Assembly: GCA_045541455.1 (NCBI GenBank) | Contig: JAZQJA010000029.1 | Span: 1 to 10,363, forward strand | Direction of reading: 5' to 3' | From: RGIG9041 sp045541455 | Lineage (GTDB): Bacteria > Bacillota > Clostridia > Oscillospirales > QAKW01 | DNA: 10,363 bases | Part shown: in pieces, positions 4,985 to 10,363 of the stretch | Layout: each line of letters begins with the position of its first letter | Position numbering within the stretch: the stretch's first letter is position 1 | Position numbers and translations under genes: made by a program | The notes under the pieces: model-generated | The model's database searches: none | Seen by the model: the letters and a program-made list of their open reading frames with translations, nothing else | What the model was told of the DNA's origin: nothing

Positions 4985-6043
4985 ATGGATATCAAACAGA
5001 CCTGCATAAAAGCGGTAAGTACTGTAAACGGTGCTTTTAACGCAGTAAAAAGCAAAACCGGCTGTTTTGTAAAAGCGCAAAAGAAAGTTATTGCAATAGT
5101 TGCAGCTCTCACAGTAATGGTAATGCTTATGTCGGTAATGATGATTAAAAGAAATAATGTTAATGTTTATGTTGACGGTGTTTTAACCGACAGTTTTACA
5201 ACGTTTGAAAGTGACAGTCAAAAATGGCTTGGACTTTCCAAGGTTGAACTAAACGAGGGTGATGCTGTTAACACAGTTGAAACCGATATATATGTTGACA
5301 GGGCGTTTTATGTTACAGTTGAGGCTGACGGCGTTAAAACTACAGTAAATACCGTAAAATGCACAGTAGAAAAGGCATTGGAACTTGCCGGCGTTGTTTT
5401 AAATGGCGGCGATATTATAAGTATTTCAAAAGACGTAATTTTAACAGGAGATACAAGTATTGTTGTAAATCGTGTTAAAAAGGATACGGTTTGTGAAACC
5501 GAAATAATCGAGTATACTACCAAAAAGATTAAAACTGACGAACTTTACGAGGGACAAAGCGAGGTTGTAACAGAGGGTGAAAACGGCAAAATAGTTTACA
5601 CCTATGATGTTGTTTATACTGACGGTGTTGAAACCGAGCGTACTTTAGTTTCTAAAGAAACCGTAAAGGAAGCTGTACAAAAAGTTGTTAAGGTCGGAAC
5701 TAAAATTAAATCTTCATTTATAAAAACATCTTCGACTCCTAAATCGTATAAGGCAGTTTATACTATGAAAGCATCTGCCTACACTTACGGTGAGGACGGC
5801 GGCAATTACACTGCAACCGGTGAAAAGTGCCGTAGGGGTCTTGTAGCGGTTGACCCAAGGGTTATTCCGCTTGGCACAAGGCTGTATATTGAATCTACAG
5901 ACGGTAAGTATATCTACGGCGAGGCCGTGGCAGCAGATACCGGCGGTGCTATAAAAGGTTACAAAATTGACATTTTTGTTGAAAGCTCAAAAGAGTGTTA
6001 CAGTTTTGGCAGAAGAAATGTAAACGTTTATATACTTGATTAA
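4985..6043 (+). CDS. G5 and 3D-domain cell-wall protein (YabE/RpfB-like)
   Basis: 352 aa, ATG preceded by AAAAGGAG (4971-4978). A cytoplasmic N-terminus of about 33 residues precedes a single membrane anchor (about 34-54). Outside it come two DUF348-like repeats (about 57-95 and 107-150), a G5-like domain (about 168-238, with YTTKKIKTDELYEGQSEV and GKIVYTYDVVYTDGVETER), and a C-terminal 3D domain (about 258-352). The three aspartates that name the domain are visible in LVAVDP (D290), AADTGG (D318) and KIDIF (D329), and the end GRRNVNVYIL is typical. The 3D domain is the MltA-like catalytic fold; relatives such as YabE are predicted or known peptidoglycan hydrolases. It is probably surface-anchored, acting on peptidoglycan during growth or spore germination. 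It is monocistronic, with its own terminator, and is probably under WalR control. Confidence 0.9.
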   Translation: MDIKQTCIKAVSTVNGAFNAVKSKTGCFVKAQKKVIAIVAALTVMVMLMSVMMIKRNNVNVYVDGVLTDSFTTFESDSQKWLGLSKVELNEGDAVNTVETDIYVDRAFYVTVEADGVKTTVNTVKCTVEKALELAGVVLNGGDIISISKDVILTGDTSIVVNRVKKDTVCETEIIEYTTKKIKTDELYEGQSEVVTEGENGKIVYTYDVVYTDGVETERTLVSKETVKEAVQKVVKVGTKIKSSFIKTSSTPKSYKAVYTMKASAYTYGEDGGNYTATGEKCRRGLVAVDPRVIPLGTRLYIESTDGKYIYGEAVAADTGGAIKGYKIDIFVESSKECYSFGRRNVNVYILD

Positions 6044-6046
6044 ATT

Positions 6047-6080
6047 AAAGTCCGGAAACATTTTGTTTCCGGACTTTTTG
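6047..6080 (+). terminator. Intrinsic terminator of the 3D-domain gene
   Basis: A 14-bp perfect stem (6047-6060 with 6064-6077) has a TTT loop; the stem ends in and is followed by TTTTT. It begins three bases after the stop codon. Its last bases overlap the -35 box of the next promoter. Confidence 0.9.
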
Positions 6081-6106
6081 ACTTTTTTATAACAATGTGG
6101 TATTAT
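6078..6106 (+). promoter_or_regulatory. Sigma-A promoter of the exonuclease gene
   Basis: TTGACT (6078-6083), 17 bp, TATTAT (6101-6106). The predicted start is near 6113, immediately before the GAGGTGAGG ribosome binding site (6114-6122). The ATG at 6105-6107 lies within the -10 and so upstream of the transcript. Confidence 0.75.
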
Positions 6107-6125
6107 GTTCTTTGAGGTGAGGGAC

Positions 6126-7010
6126 ATTAACTACATTGTTTTTGATATGGAGTGGAATCAGCCGTACTCCAAAGTCAAAAAGCAGTCACACGGTGTTGAA
6201 CTTCGCGGTGAGATTATACAGCTCGGCGCCGTTAAGCTTAACGACCGTTTTGAGATAAGTGACAGCTTTAAAATTAATATAGCACCTAAATTCTATAAAA
6301 AGATAAACCGACATATAAAAAATATAACCGGCATTGAGGACAGTGCGCTTCGTGACTGTAAGGGGTTTGCCGACGCGTTTTGTGAATTTTGCGAGTTTTG
6401 CGGCAACGATTATAAATTGATGACATGGGGCTGTGATGATATACCCATGCTTCGCGACAATCTTACAGCGCACGGGCTTGACAGCGACAAACTTCCGGAA
6501 AACTTTAATTTACAGATGATTTTTAATGCACAAGTAAGTCATGACGGCAGACAGTGGTCGCTTGAAGATGCTATGCAACGGCTTGGTATTGAACAACAAC
6601 TTCGCTCGCACGATGCTTTGTGTGATGCTGTTAATACAGCAAAAATCGCCAAAAAACTTAACATAAAAAAGACTATAAAACGCTATGCAGGTGTCAAATT
6701 TATGCGCCGCGGTGTTGACAGCGTAAGCAAATCGGGCTTTAACAATTTGCGCGAATTATTTTGCGATAAAAAACTGCTCTTACTTGAGTGCCCTGTATGC
6801 AACAGGCGGTTACGCCGTGCTATGTGGGTTGGTTCGCGCTACAAACGGTATGCTGTGGCACGCTGTTCCCGTCACGGCTCTTTTAAATTTTGTGTAAGTG
6901 CCGTACACGACCAAGCCGGCGGGTATACCGCTTGCCGAAAAGTTGGTTATGCCACGCCCGAGGCGGTTGAAAGTTACAATTTAAAAATTAAAGAATTAAT
7001 AAGAACCTGA
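6126..7010 (+). CDS. DEDDh 3'-5' exonuclease with C-terminal zinc knuckle
   Basis: 294 aa if it begins at ATT 6126-6128. This is a member of the RNase T/DNA polymerase III epsilon-type exonuclease family, nearest to KapD/Eri-1-like enzymes. Exo I is FDMEWNQP (D7, E9), Exo II is TWGCDD (D104 or D105), and Exo III is HDALCDA (H152, D157). A C-terminal extension carries CPVC (222-225) and CSRH (247-250), a likely zinc knuckle for nucleic-acid binding. Start choice: the only upstream in-frame ATG (6105) overlaps the -10 box, and the in-frame GTG (6117) is inside the GAGGTGAGG site. ATT sits 6 nt after AGGTG and gives an N-terminus (M)NYIVFDMEW like that usual for the family. M15 of the long frame would remove the catalytic Asp. 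Substrate (RNA or DNA) unknown. Confidence 0.85.
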   Translation: MNYIVFDMEWNQPYSKVKKQSHGVELRGEIIQLGAVKLNDRFEISDSFKINIAPKFYKKINRHIKNITGIEDSALRDCKGFADAFCEFCEFCGNDYKLMTWGCDDIPMLRDNLTAHGLDSDKLPENFNLQMIFNAQVSHDGRQWSLEDAMQRLGIEQQLRSHDALCDAVNTAKIAKKLNIKKTIKRYAGVKFMRRGVDSVSKSGFNNLRELFCDKKLLLLECPVCNRRLRRAMWVGSRYKRYAVARCSRHGSFKFCVSAVHDQAGGYTACRKVGYATPEAVESYNLKIKELIRT

Positions 7011-7063
7011 CATGCTATACGCAATTAAATTGCGGGCGGGTGCCCAGCAACCTTGTTGTGTTA

Positions 7064-7105
7064 ATAATAAAAGTCCCGTAAATCAATTTACGGGACTTTT
7101 ATTAT
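7064..7105. terminator. Long bidirectional terminator containing the yfcE-like stop
   Basis: A 19-bp perfect stem (7064-7082 with 7087-7105) has a TCAA loop. A/T-rich ends give CTTTTATTAT on both strands. It ends the plus-strand exonuclease and the minus-strand phosphodiesterase. The phosphodiesterase stop codon (TGA, 7085-7083) is in the loop, so half of the stem is coding sequence for YNKSPVN. Confidence 0.88.
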
Positions 7106-7616
7106 ATTCTTCGCCTGAAACTATATCAATAAACTTCACCCTGCCATTGTGTAGTATAACGCAACTGTGCGGTGAATTTTCTTTAGGAATAGAAACCGAA
7201 CCCGGATTTATAAGTGTATATCCGGCAGATGTATCGAATTTGGGCACATGGGTGTGTCCGTTTATAAGAATGTCTTTGTCTGCAAGTTTAGGCGGCGCCT
7301 TATGGCCGTGGCAGGCAAATATTTTTTTATCGTCGATATATAAAAATGCCGACTCAGCAATATCAAAATCAAGTAAAAGGCTGTCAACTTCGGCTTCGCA
7401 ATTACCTTTTACGCATATTATTTTGTCATAAACGGCGTTTAAAAGCGATGCAACCTCTTTCGGAGCGTAACAAAGCGGTAAATTATTTCGCGGGCCGTGG
7501 TAAAGAATGTCGCCTGTCAGCAATAAAAGTTGTGCACCCGACTCGTTAAATCTGTCCAGCAAAAGCTTGCAATAGTGAGCCGAGCCGTGAATGTCGCCGG
7601 CAATCATAATTTTCAT
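7083..7616 (-). CDS. yfcE: YfcE/MJ0936-type metallophosphoesterase
   Basis: 177 aa from ATG 7614-7616; the in-frame GTG at 7625 is part of the TGAGGTGA site. All calcineurin-like metal-binding motifs are present in order: GDIHG (7-11), GDILYHGPRN (about 35-44), GNCEAEVD (about 71-78), CHGHK (about 101-105), and NGHTHVP (about 118-124), followed by NPGSVSIP (about 136-143). YfcE-type enzymes are small cytosolic Mn2+-dependent phosphodiesterases active on model phosphodiesters; the physiological substrate is not settled. It is monocistronic, divergent from the solute-binding protein and convergent with the exonuclease. The symbol reflects family membership, not proven orthology. Confidence 0.9.
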   Translation of the reverse strand: MKIMIAGDIHGSAHYCKLLLDRFNESGAQLLLLTGDILYHGPRNNLPLCYAPKEVASLLNAVYDKIICVKGNCEAEVDSLLLDFDIAESAFLYIDDKKIFACHGHKAPPKLADKDILINGHTHVPKFDTSAGYTLINPGSVSIPKENSPHSCVILHNGRVKFIDIVSGEEYNKSPVN

Positions 7617-7641
7617 AACAGTCACCTCATTTGTAAAATTA

Positions 7642-7670
7642 ATTATAACTAAAATGTGTTAGGTTGACAA
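7642..7670 (-). promoter_or_regulatory. Promoter of the phosphodiesterase gene (shared -35)
   Basis: On the minus strand TTGTCA (7670-7665), 17 bp, TATAAT (7647-7642). The predicted start is near 7635, about 20 nt before the ATG at 7616. Its -35 bases are those of the opposing promoter at 7664-7692. Confidence 0.7.
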
Positions 7671-7692
7671 TAGGTTTTATTAAGAATATAAT
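7664..7692 (+). promoter_or_regulatory. Consensus promoter of the solute-binding protein gene
   Basis: TTGACA (7664-7669), 17 bp, TATAAT (7687-7692): a perfect sigma-A consensus. The predicted start is near 7699, about 25 nt before the ATG, with TGGAG at 7711-7715 as ribosome binding site. Confidence 0.85.
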
Positions 7693-7723
7693 AAAAGATA
7701 ATCTATGAAATGGAGAATTATTA

Positions 7724-8986
7724 ATGAAAAAAAGAGTTTTTGTTTTAATAATTGCAGTTGTTTTGCTGTTATCAATGGCATCGTGCAGTTCAAAAGCAAC
7801 CGAAGTTAATTTCGGTACTTTCCGCGGAACTTTCAGTCCATTCTTTTTGCGCGATATGCAGGATTTGTCGGTAGTCGGTGCGGTGTTTGATTCACTTCTT
7901 GTTGCCGACAGTGAGGGCAAATTTATTTATGATGCGTACACACAGGGCATTGGTATTGCAGATATTACGGTAAGTAACGACGGTGCAAATACCGTTTGTA
8001 CTGTACAGGTGGGTAAGGATATATATTTTAGCGACGGTGTCCAGCTTACCGCAAAAGACGTTGCGTATTCGATGTATGTTTATGCCGACCTTGAATATGA
8101 CGGTTGGTCATATTTTAGCACATCGCCCGTTGAGGGTTTGCTTAATTACCGTTATGGCACTACTTATGTCAGCGGTGTTGACGCGGGCATTGAAAGAATA
8201 GAAGAAGAACTTGCAAATCCGTCAGAACGCACTCAGGAACTGATACGCGAAAAGCTGTTCAAAACTGTTTTGCGCGCTGAATATGACTGGGTTGTATCGC
8301 TTTATAATGACCCTGCGTATATCGGAACGGCGGCGGAAAAACATATTAAAGATTATCCTGAGCCTAACGAACTGCTTGCTTTTTATTACTCTCTTGATCC
8401 TGAGTTTACAGGAAAGGGCGTTACCGATGTTGAGGAACTTATTGATATACTTGCAAGACAATACGGAACTGATTATATAAAACTCAGTGAGGCATACGGT
8501 TATGACCTGCAAGACCCTGCAGAGCAACTTGCCAAACGCGCTATTATTGAGCGTGGCCTCGAAGGCAAGCCTGCATCACCTGTAAATACAATCAGCGGTA
8601 TAACAAAAGTTGATGAATTCACTCTTAAAGTTACAATCAACGGTGTAGGCGACGAGTTGATTTCAGATGTGCTTGGTATTTATGTTGTGCCGTTCCATTA
8701 TTACGGAACTGAGGGTGCTGATAAAAACTGGAACGAAAATATACCCTGCAACTTTGATGTAGACCTTGAAAAAGTTGCAGAGAAAGACTCCGCTCCGCTT
8801 GGCTCGGGAAGATATGTATTTAAAGAGTACAAAAAAGGCGAATATGTAGATTTTACCAAAAACAAATATTACACACGCAAAGGCGAGCTTGAGTCAAAAC
8901 TGCGCTTTAACGAAACAGGTGACAGTTCAAATCAAGATGCCGAGTATTTTGTGACTTACGAAAACAGATTATATGTTGAAAATTAA
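7724..8986 (+). CDS. Family-5 solute-binding lipoprotein, short form
   Basis: 420 aa. Signal peptide KKRVFVLIIAVVLLLSMAS with lipidated C21 (MASC). It matches the SBP_bac_5 family (oligopeptide/nickel-type, PF00496): FNLL-like FSPFFLRDM, AVFDSLLVADSEGKF, VGKDIYFSDGVQLTAKDVAYSM (a classic family-5 stretch), ISGITKVDEFTLKVTI, LGIYVVPFHYYG, and PLGSGRYVFKEYKKGEYVDF near residue 356-375. Full-length members usually have 500 or more residues and continue past the GTGPY/YW region for 120-170 residues; this one stops about 45 residues after it with a non-family tail (SSNQDAEYFVTYENRLYVEN). No remnant of the missing part follows, because the rpsF promoter begins at once. No permease or ATPase gene is adjacent. 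It may be a truncated, repurposed binding protein; ligand unknown. Confidence 0.8.
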   Translation: MKKRVFVLIIAVVLLLSMASCSSKATEVNFGTFRGTFSPFFLRDMQDLSVVGAVFDSLLVADSEGKFIYDAYTQGIGIADITVSNDGANTVCTVQVGKDIYFSDGVQLTAKDVAYSMYVYADLEYDGWSYFSTSPVEGLLNYRYGTTYVSGVDAGIERIEEELANPSERTQELIREKLFKTVLRAEYDWVVSLYNDPAYIGTAAEKHIKDYPEPNELLAFYYSLDPEFTGKGVTDVEELIDILARQYGTDYIKLSEAYGYDLQDPAEQLAKRAIIERGLEGKPASPVNTISGITKVDEFTLKVTINGVGDELISDVLGIYVVPFHYYGTEGADKNWNENIPCNFDVDLEKVAEKDSAPLGSGRYVFKEYKKGEYVDFTKNKYYTRKGELESKLRFNETGDSSNQDAEYFVTYENRLYVEN

Positions 8987-8989
8987 CTC

Positions 8990-9017
8990 TTGACTTTTTC
9001 ATTATTTGTTATATAAT
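8990..9017 (+). promoter_or_regulatory. Promoter of the rpsF-ssb-rpsR operon
   Basis: TTGACT (8990-8995), 16 bp, TATAAT (9012-9017). It predicts a start near 9024 and an 84-nt leader before rpsF. It begins 3 bp after the stop of the solute-binding protein. Confidence 0.75.
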
Positions 9018-9030
9018 ATGTGTTGCTATT

Positions 9031-9082
9031 AAGGTCGATAATAATGCTTTTTGCATTATCCTTGTCTGTGAAAATGCAGACC
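9031..9082 (+). promoter_or_regulatory. Structured rpsF leader, candidate S6/S18 autoregulatory RNA
   Basis: AAGG (9031-9034) pairs with CCTT (9060-9063) and continues, across a 6-nt bulge TCGATA (9035-9040), into ATAATGC (9041-9047) with GCATTAT (9053-9059). A second hairpin is GTCTG (9064-9068) with CAGAC (9077-9081). GGTC (9033-9036) could alternatively pair with GACC (9079-9082), giving two exclusive folds. In many bacteria the S6-S18 complex binds such a leader to repress the operon. I cannot identify the conserved CCG binding element here, so the regulatory call is inference from position and fold. Confidence 0.4.
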
Positions 9083-9107
9083 ATTAGTCCATAAGGAGGT
9101 GTTAAGA

Positions 9108-9404
9108 ATGGCTGAGATGCATAAGTACGAAACTATCTTCATCACAAAGCCTGATTTGACAGAGGAGGCACATAACGGACTTGTTGAAAAGTTCAAAGCG
9201 CTCATCGAGAAAAATGGTAAAGTCGAATCTGTTGAAGACTGGGGCATGAAGAAACTTGCGTATGAAATCAACTACATCAGAGAAGGTCATTATGTTCTCA
9301 TAAACTTCGAATCAGGTGTAGATTTCCCTGCAGAGCTTACCCGTGTTTACAACATAACCGACGGTGTTATGCGCTCTATTATCGTCAATAAAGACGAAAA
9401 GTAA
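9108..9404 (+). CDS. rpsF: Ribosomal protein S6 (bS6)
   Basis: 98 aa from ATG 9108-9110, with AAGGAGG at 9093-9099; the in-frame GTG at 9099 is part of that site. Standard bS6 features are HKYETIFITKPDL at the start, GKVESVEDWGMKKLAYEINYIREGHYVLINF in the middle, and LTRVYNITDGVMRSIIVNKDE at the end. It binds S18 and the 16S rRNA platform in the small subunit. First gene of the conserved rpsF-ssb-rpsR operon. Confidence 0.98.
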   Translation: MAEMHKYETIFITKPDLTEEAHNGLVEKFKALIEKNGKVESVEDWGMKKLAYEINYIREGHYVLINFESGVDFPAELTRVYNITDGVMRSIIVNKDEK

Positions 9405-9432
9405 TTTTTAAAAAACGAAAAGGAGAAAGGCA

Positions 9433-9855
9433 ATGCTTAATAAGGTAATACTTACCGGCAGACTTACTGCTACACCCGAACTTAAAACTACAACAGGCGG
9501 TATAAGCGTTACAACTTTTTCCATTGCAGTTCAGCGCAACTATAAAAACGCTGACGGCAGTTATTCGACCGATTTTATAAACGTCACCGCTTGGAGAAAT
9601 CAGGCTGAATTTATTTCACGCTATTTCGAAAAGGGCCAACTTGTTACCGTTGTCGGTTCACTTCAAAGCCGCAACTACGAGGACAAGATGGGTAATAAAC
9701 GCACAGCTTTTGAGGTTGTTGCTGAGGAAACACTTTTTGCAGAGTCAAAACGCGATTCTTCAAGCAGAGCACCCCAAGAGTTTAATGCACCAGCTGAGGT
9801 TGGCGGTAACGATATGGGATTTGAAGAAGTCGGCGACGACGAACTGCCCTTCTAA
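9433..9855 (+). CDS. ssb: Single-stranded DNA-binding protein
   Basis: 140 aa, ATG preceded by AAAAGGAGAAAGG. N-terminal OB fold (about 1-105) with LNKVILTGRLTATPEL, FSIAVQRNY, DFINVTAWRNQAEF, and KGQLVTVVGSLQSRNYEDKMGNKR, then an acidic disordered tail ending in the DDELPF tip that recruits replication and repair proteins. Position between rpsF and rpsR is conserved in Firmicutes. Confidence 0.98.
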   Translation: MLNKVILTGRLTATPELKTTTGGISVTTFSIAVQRNYKNADGSYSTDFINVTAWRNQAEFISRYFEKGQLVTVVGSLQSRNYEDKMGNKRTAFEVVAEETLFAESKRDSSSRAPQEFNAPAEVGGNDMGFEEVGDDELPF

Positions 9856-9882
9856 CTTAATCAAAAACGGAGGTAACCTTAA

Positions 9883-10125
9883 ATGGAAAAAGAAAATAAT
9901 TTCAGAGGCGCAAGAAGACCGCGCCGTAAAGTTTGTTCTTTTTGCGTAGATAAGGTTGAGGCCATAGATTACAAAGATGTTGCAAAGCTTTCAAAATACA
10001 CTTCAGAGCGTGAGAAGATTCTTCCCCGCCGTGTAACCGGTACTTGTGCTAAACATCAAAGACAGCTCACAACCGCTATCAAGCGTGCAAGAGCTATTGC
10101 TCTTATGGCTTACACCAGCGACTAA
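9883..10125 (+). CDS. rpsR: Ribosomal protein S18 (bS18), zinc-type
   Basis: 80 aa, ATG preceded by CGGAGGTAA. Core bS18 motifs are IDYKDVAKLSKYTSEREKILPRRVTGTCAKHQRQL and AIKRARAIALMAY. It carries CSFC (18-21) plus C55 and H58 in TCAKHQ, the four-ligand zinc-binding (C+) form; many bacteria have a cysteine-free form. Last gene of the operon; 27 bp after ssb. Confidence 0.98.
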   Translation: MEKENNFRGARRPRRKVCSFCVDKVEAIDYKDVAKLSKYTSEREKILPRRVTGTCAKHQRQLTTAIKRARAIALMAYTSD

Positions 10126-10147
10126 TATTTAAACGCAAAACTTTTTT

Positions 10148-10183
10148 CCGGAACGCATTTTTATGCGTTCCGGTTGTTTTTTA
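10148..10183 (+). terminator. Intrinsic terminator of the rpsF-ssb-rpsR operon
   Basis: An 11-bp perfect stem (10148-10158 with 10163-10173) has a TTTT loop, followed by TTGTTTTTTAT. It begins 22 bases after the rpsR stop. Confidence 0.92.
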
Positions 10184-10224
10184 TCAATATATTGTGTCTA
10201 TAATCTATACATAATACTAATATA

Positions 10225-10285
10225 AAAAATAAGTTAAAAAAAGTTAAAAAAAGGTGTTGACAAGCGGCGAAGTATTTGGTATTAT
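10225..10285 (+). promoter_or_regulatory. Strong consensus promoter with A-tracts, probably rRNA operon
   Basis: TTGACA (10257-10262), 17 bp, TATTAT (10280-10285). The 30 bp upstream contain phased A-tracts (about 10225-10252) like an UP element, which recruits the RNA polymerase alpha subunits at rRNA promoters. Predicted start near 10292. Confidence 0.8.
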
Positions 10286-10363
10286 GATTGGGCGCGCAAA
10301 AAAGGGCGCAAGTGAACTTTGAAAATTAAACAGCATCATCAAGGACCCGTTAATTGTTAGAAA
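10286..10363 (+). other. Leader region, probably of an rRNA operon (16S beyond window)
   Basis: No open reading frame begins here. The segment carries GTGAACTTTGAAAATTAAAC (10312-10331), a phrase that typically precedes 16S and 23S rRNA in Clostridia, and short GC-rich repeats (GGGCGC). With the very strong promoter upstream this suggests the 5' leader of an rRNA operon. The window ends before any mature rRNA sequence, so the call is inference. Confidence 0.6.

Noticed and set aside
7012..7431. 139-aa plus-strand open frame after the exonuclease
   Set aside because: It runs through the 19-bp terminator and is antisense to the phosphodiesterase, which has all metal-binding motifs.
10190..10215. 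Additional promoter (TTGTGT with TACTAA) before the rRNA-type promoter
   Set aside because: Both hexamers are poor; tandem rRNA promoters are common, but this one cannot be supported from sequence alone.

Overview
The window looks like chromosomal DNA of a low-GC, spore-forming member of the Clostridia (Firmicutes). The evidence is a cotJABC spore-coat operon, an rpsF-ssb-rpsR operon with a cysteine-containing S18, a cell-wall 3D-domain protein, AGGAGG-type ribosome binding sites and compact TTGACA/TATAAT promoters. No tRNA, CRISPR array, integrase, transposase or IS element is visible.

Left part (1-2704) is the accessory region. Downstream of the intact minus-strand cotJC lie two further copies of its 3' end (30-119 and 644-724), both cut at about the same codon and each followed by a hairpin. 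Accessory DNA sits between the three tails. Between tails A and B there is a small membrane-protein gene. Between tail B and real cotJC there is a short broken gene and a plus-strand, tightly packed four-gene cassette: a DUF4417-like protein, a Gly-rich small protein with a toxin-like C-terminal half, a DUF2247-like (probable immunity) protein and a small zinc-knuckle protein. The arrangement suggests that the end of cotJC has repeatedly captured accessory modules.

Middle part (2624-4764, minus strand): the cotJA-cotJB-cotJC operon with overlapping genes, and upstream of it a solitary iron-siderophore/cobalamin-type substrate-binding lipoprotein separated by a terminator with two alternative folds.

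Central plus-strand part (4891-7010): a G5/3D-domain cell-wall protein whose promoter is followed by three in-phase WalR-type half-sites, then a DEDDh exonuclease that probably begins at an ATT codon. It converges on a minus-strand YfcE-type phosphodiesterase through a long bidirectional terminator whose loop holds the phosphodiesterase stop codon.

Right part (7642-10363): the phosphodiesterase and an orphan, short family-5 solute-binding lipoprotein are transcribed divergently from two promoters whose -35 boxes occupy the same bases. Then come the rpsF-ssb-rpsR operon with a structured leader and a strong terminator, and at the right edge a consensus promoter with A-tracts and a leader of the kind that precedes 16S rRNA in Clostridia. 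The rRNA gene itself would lie beyond the window.
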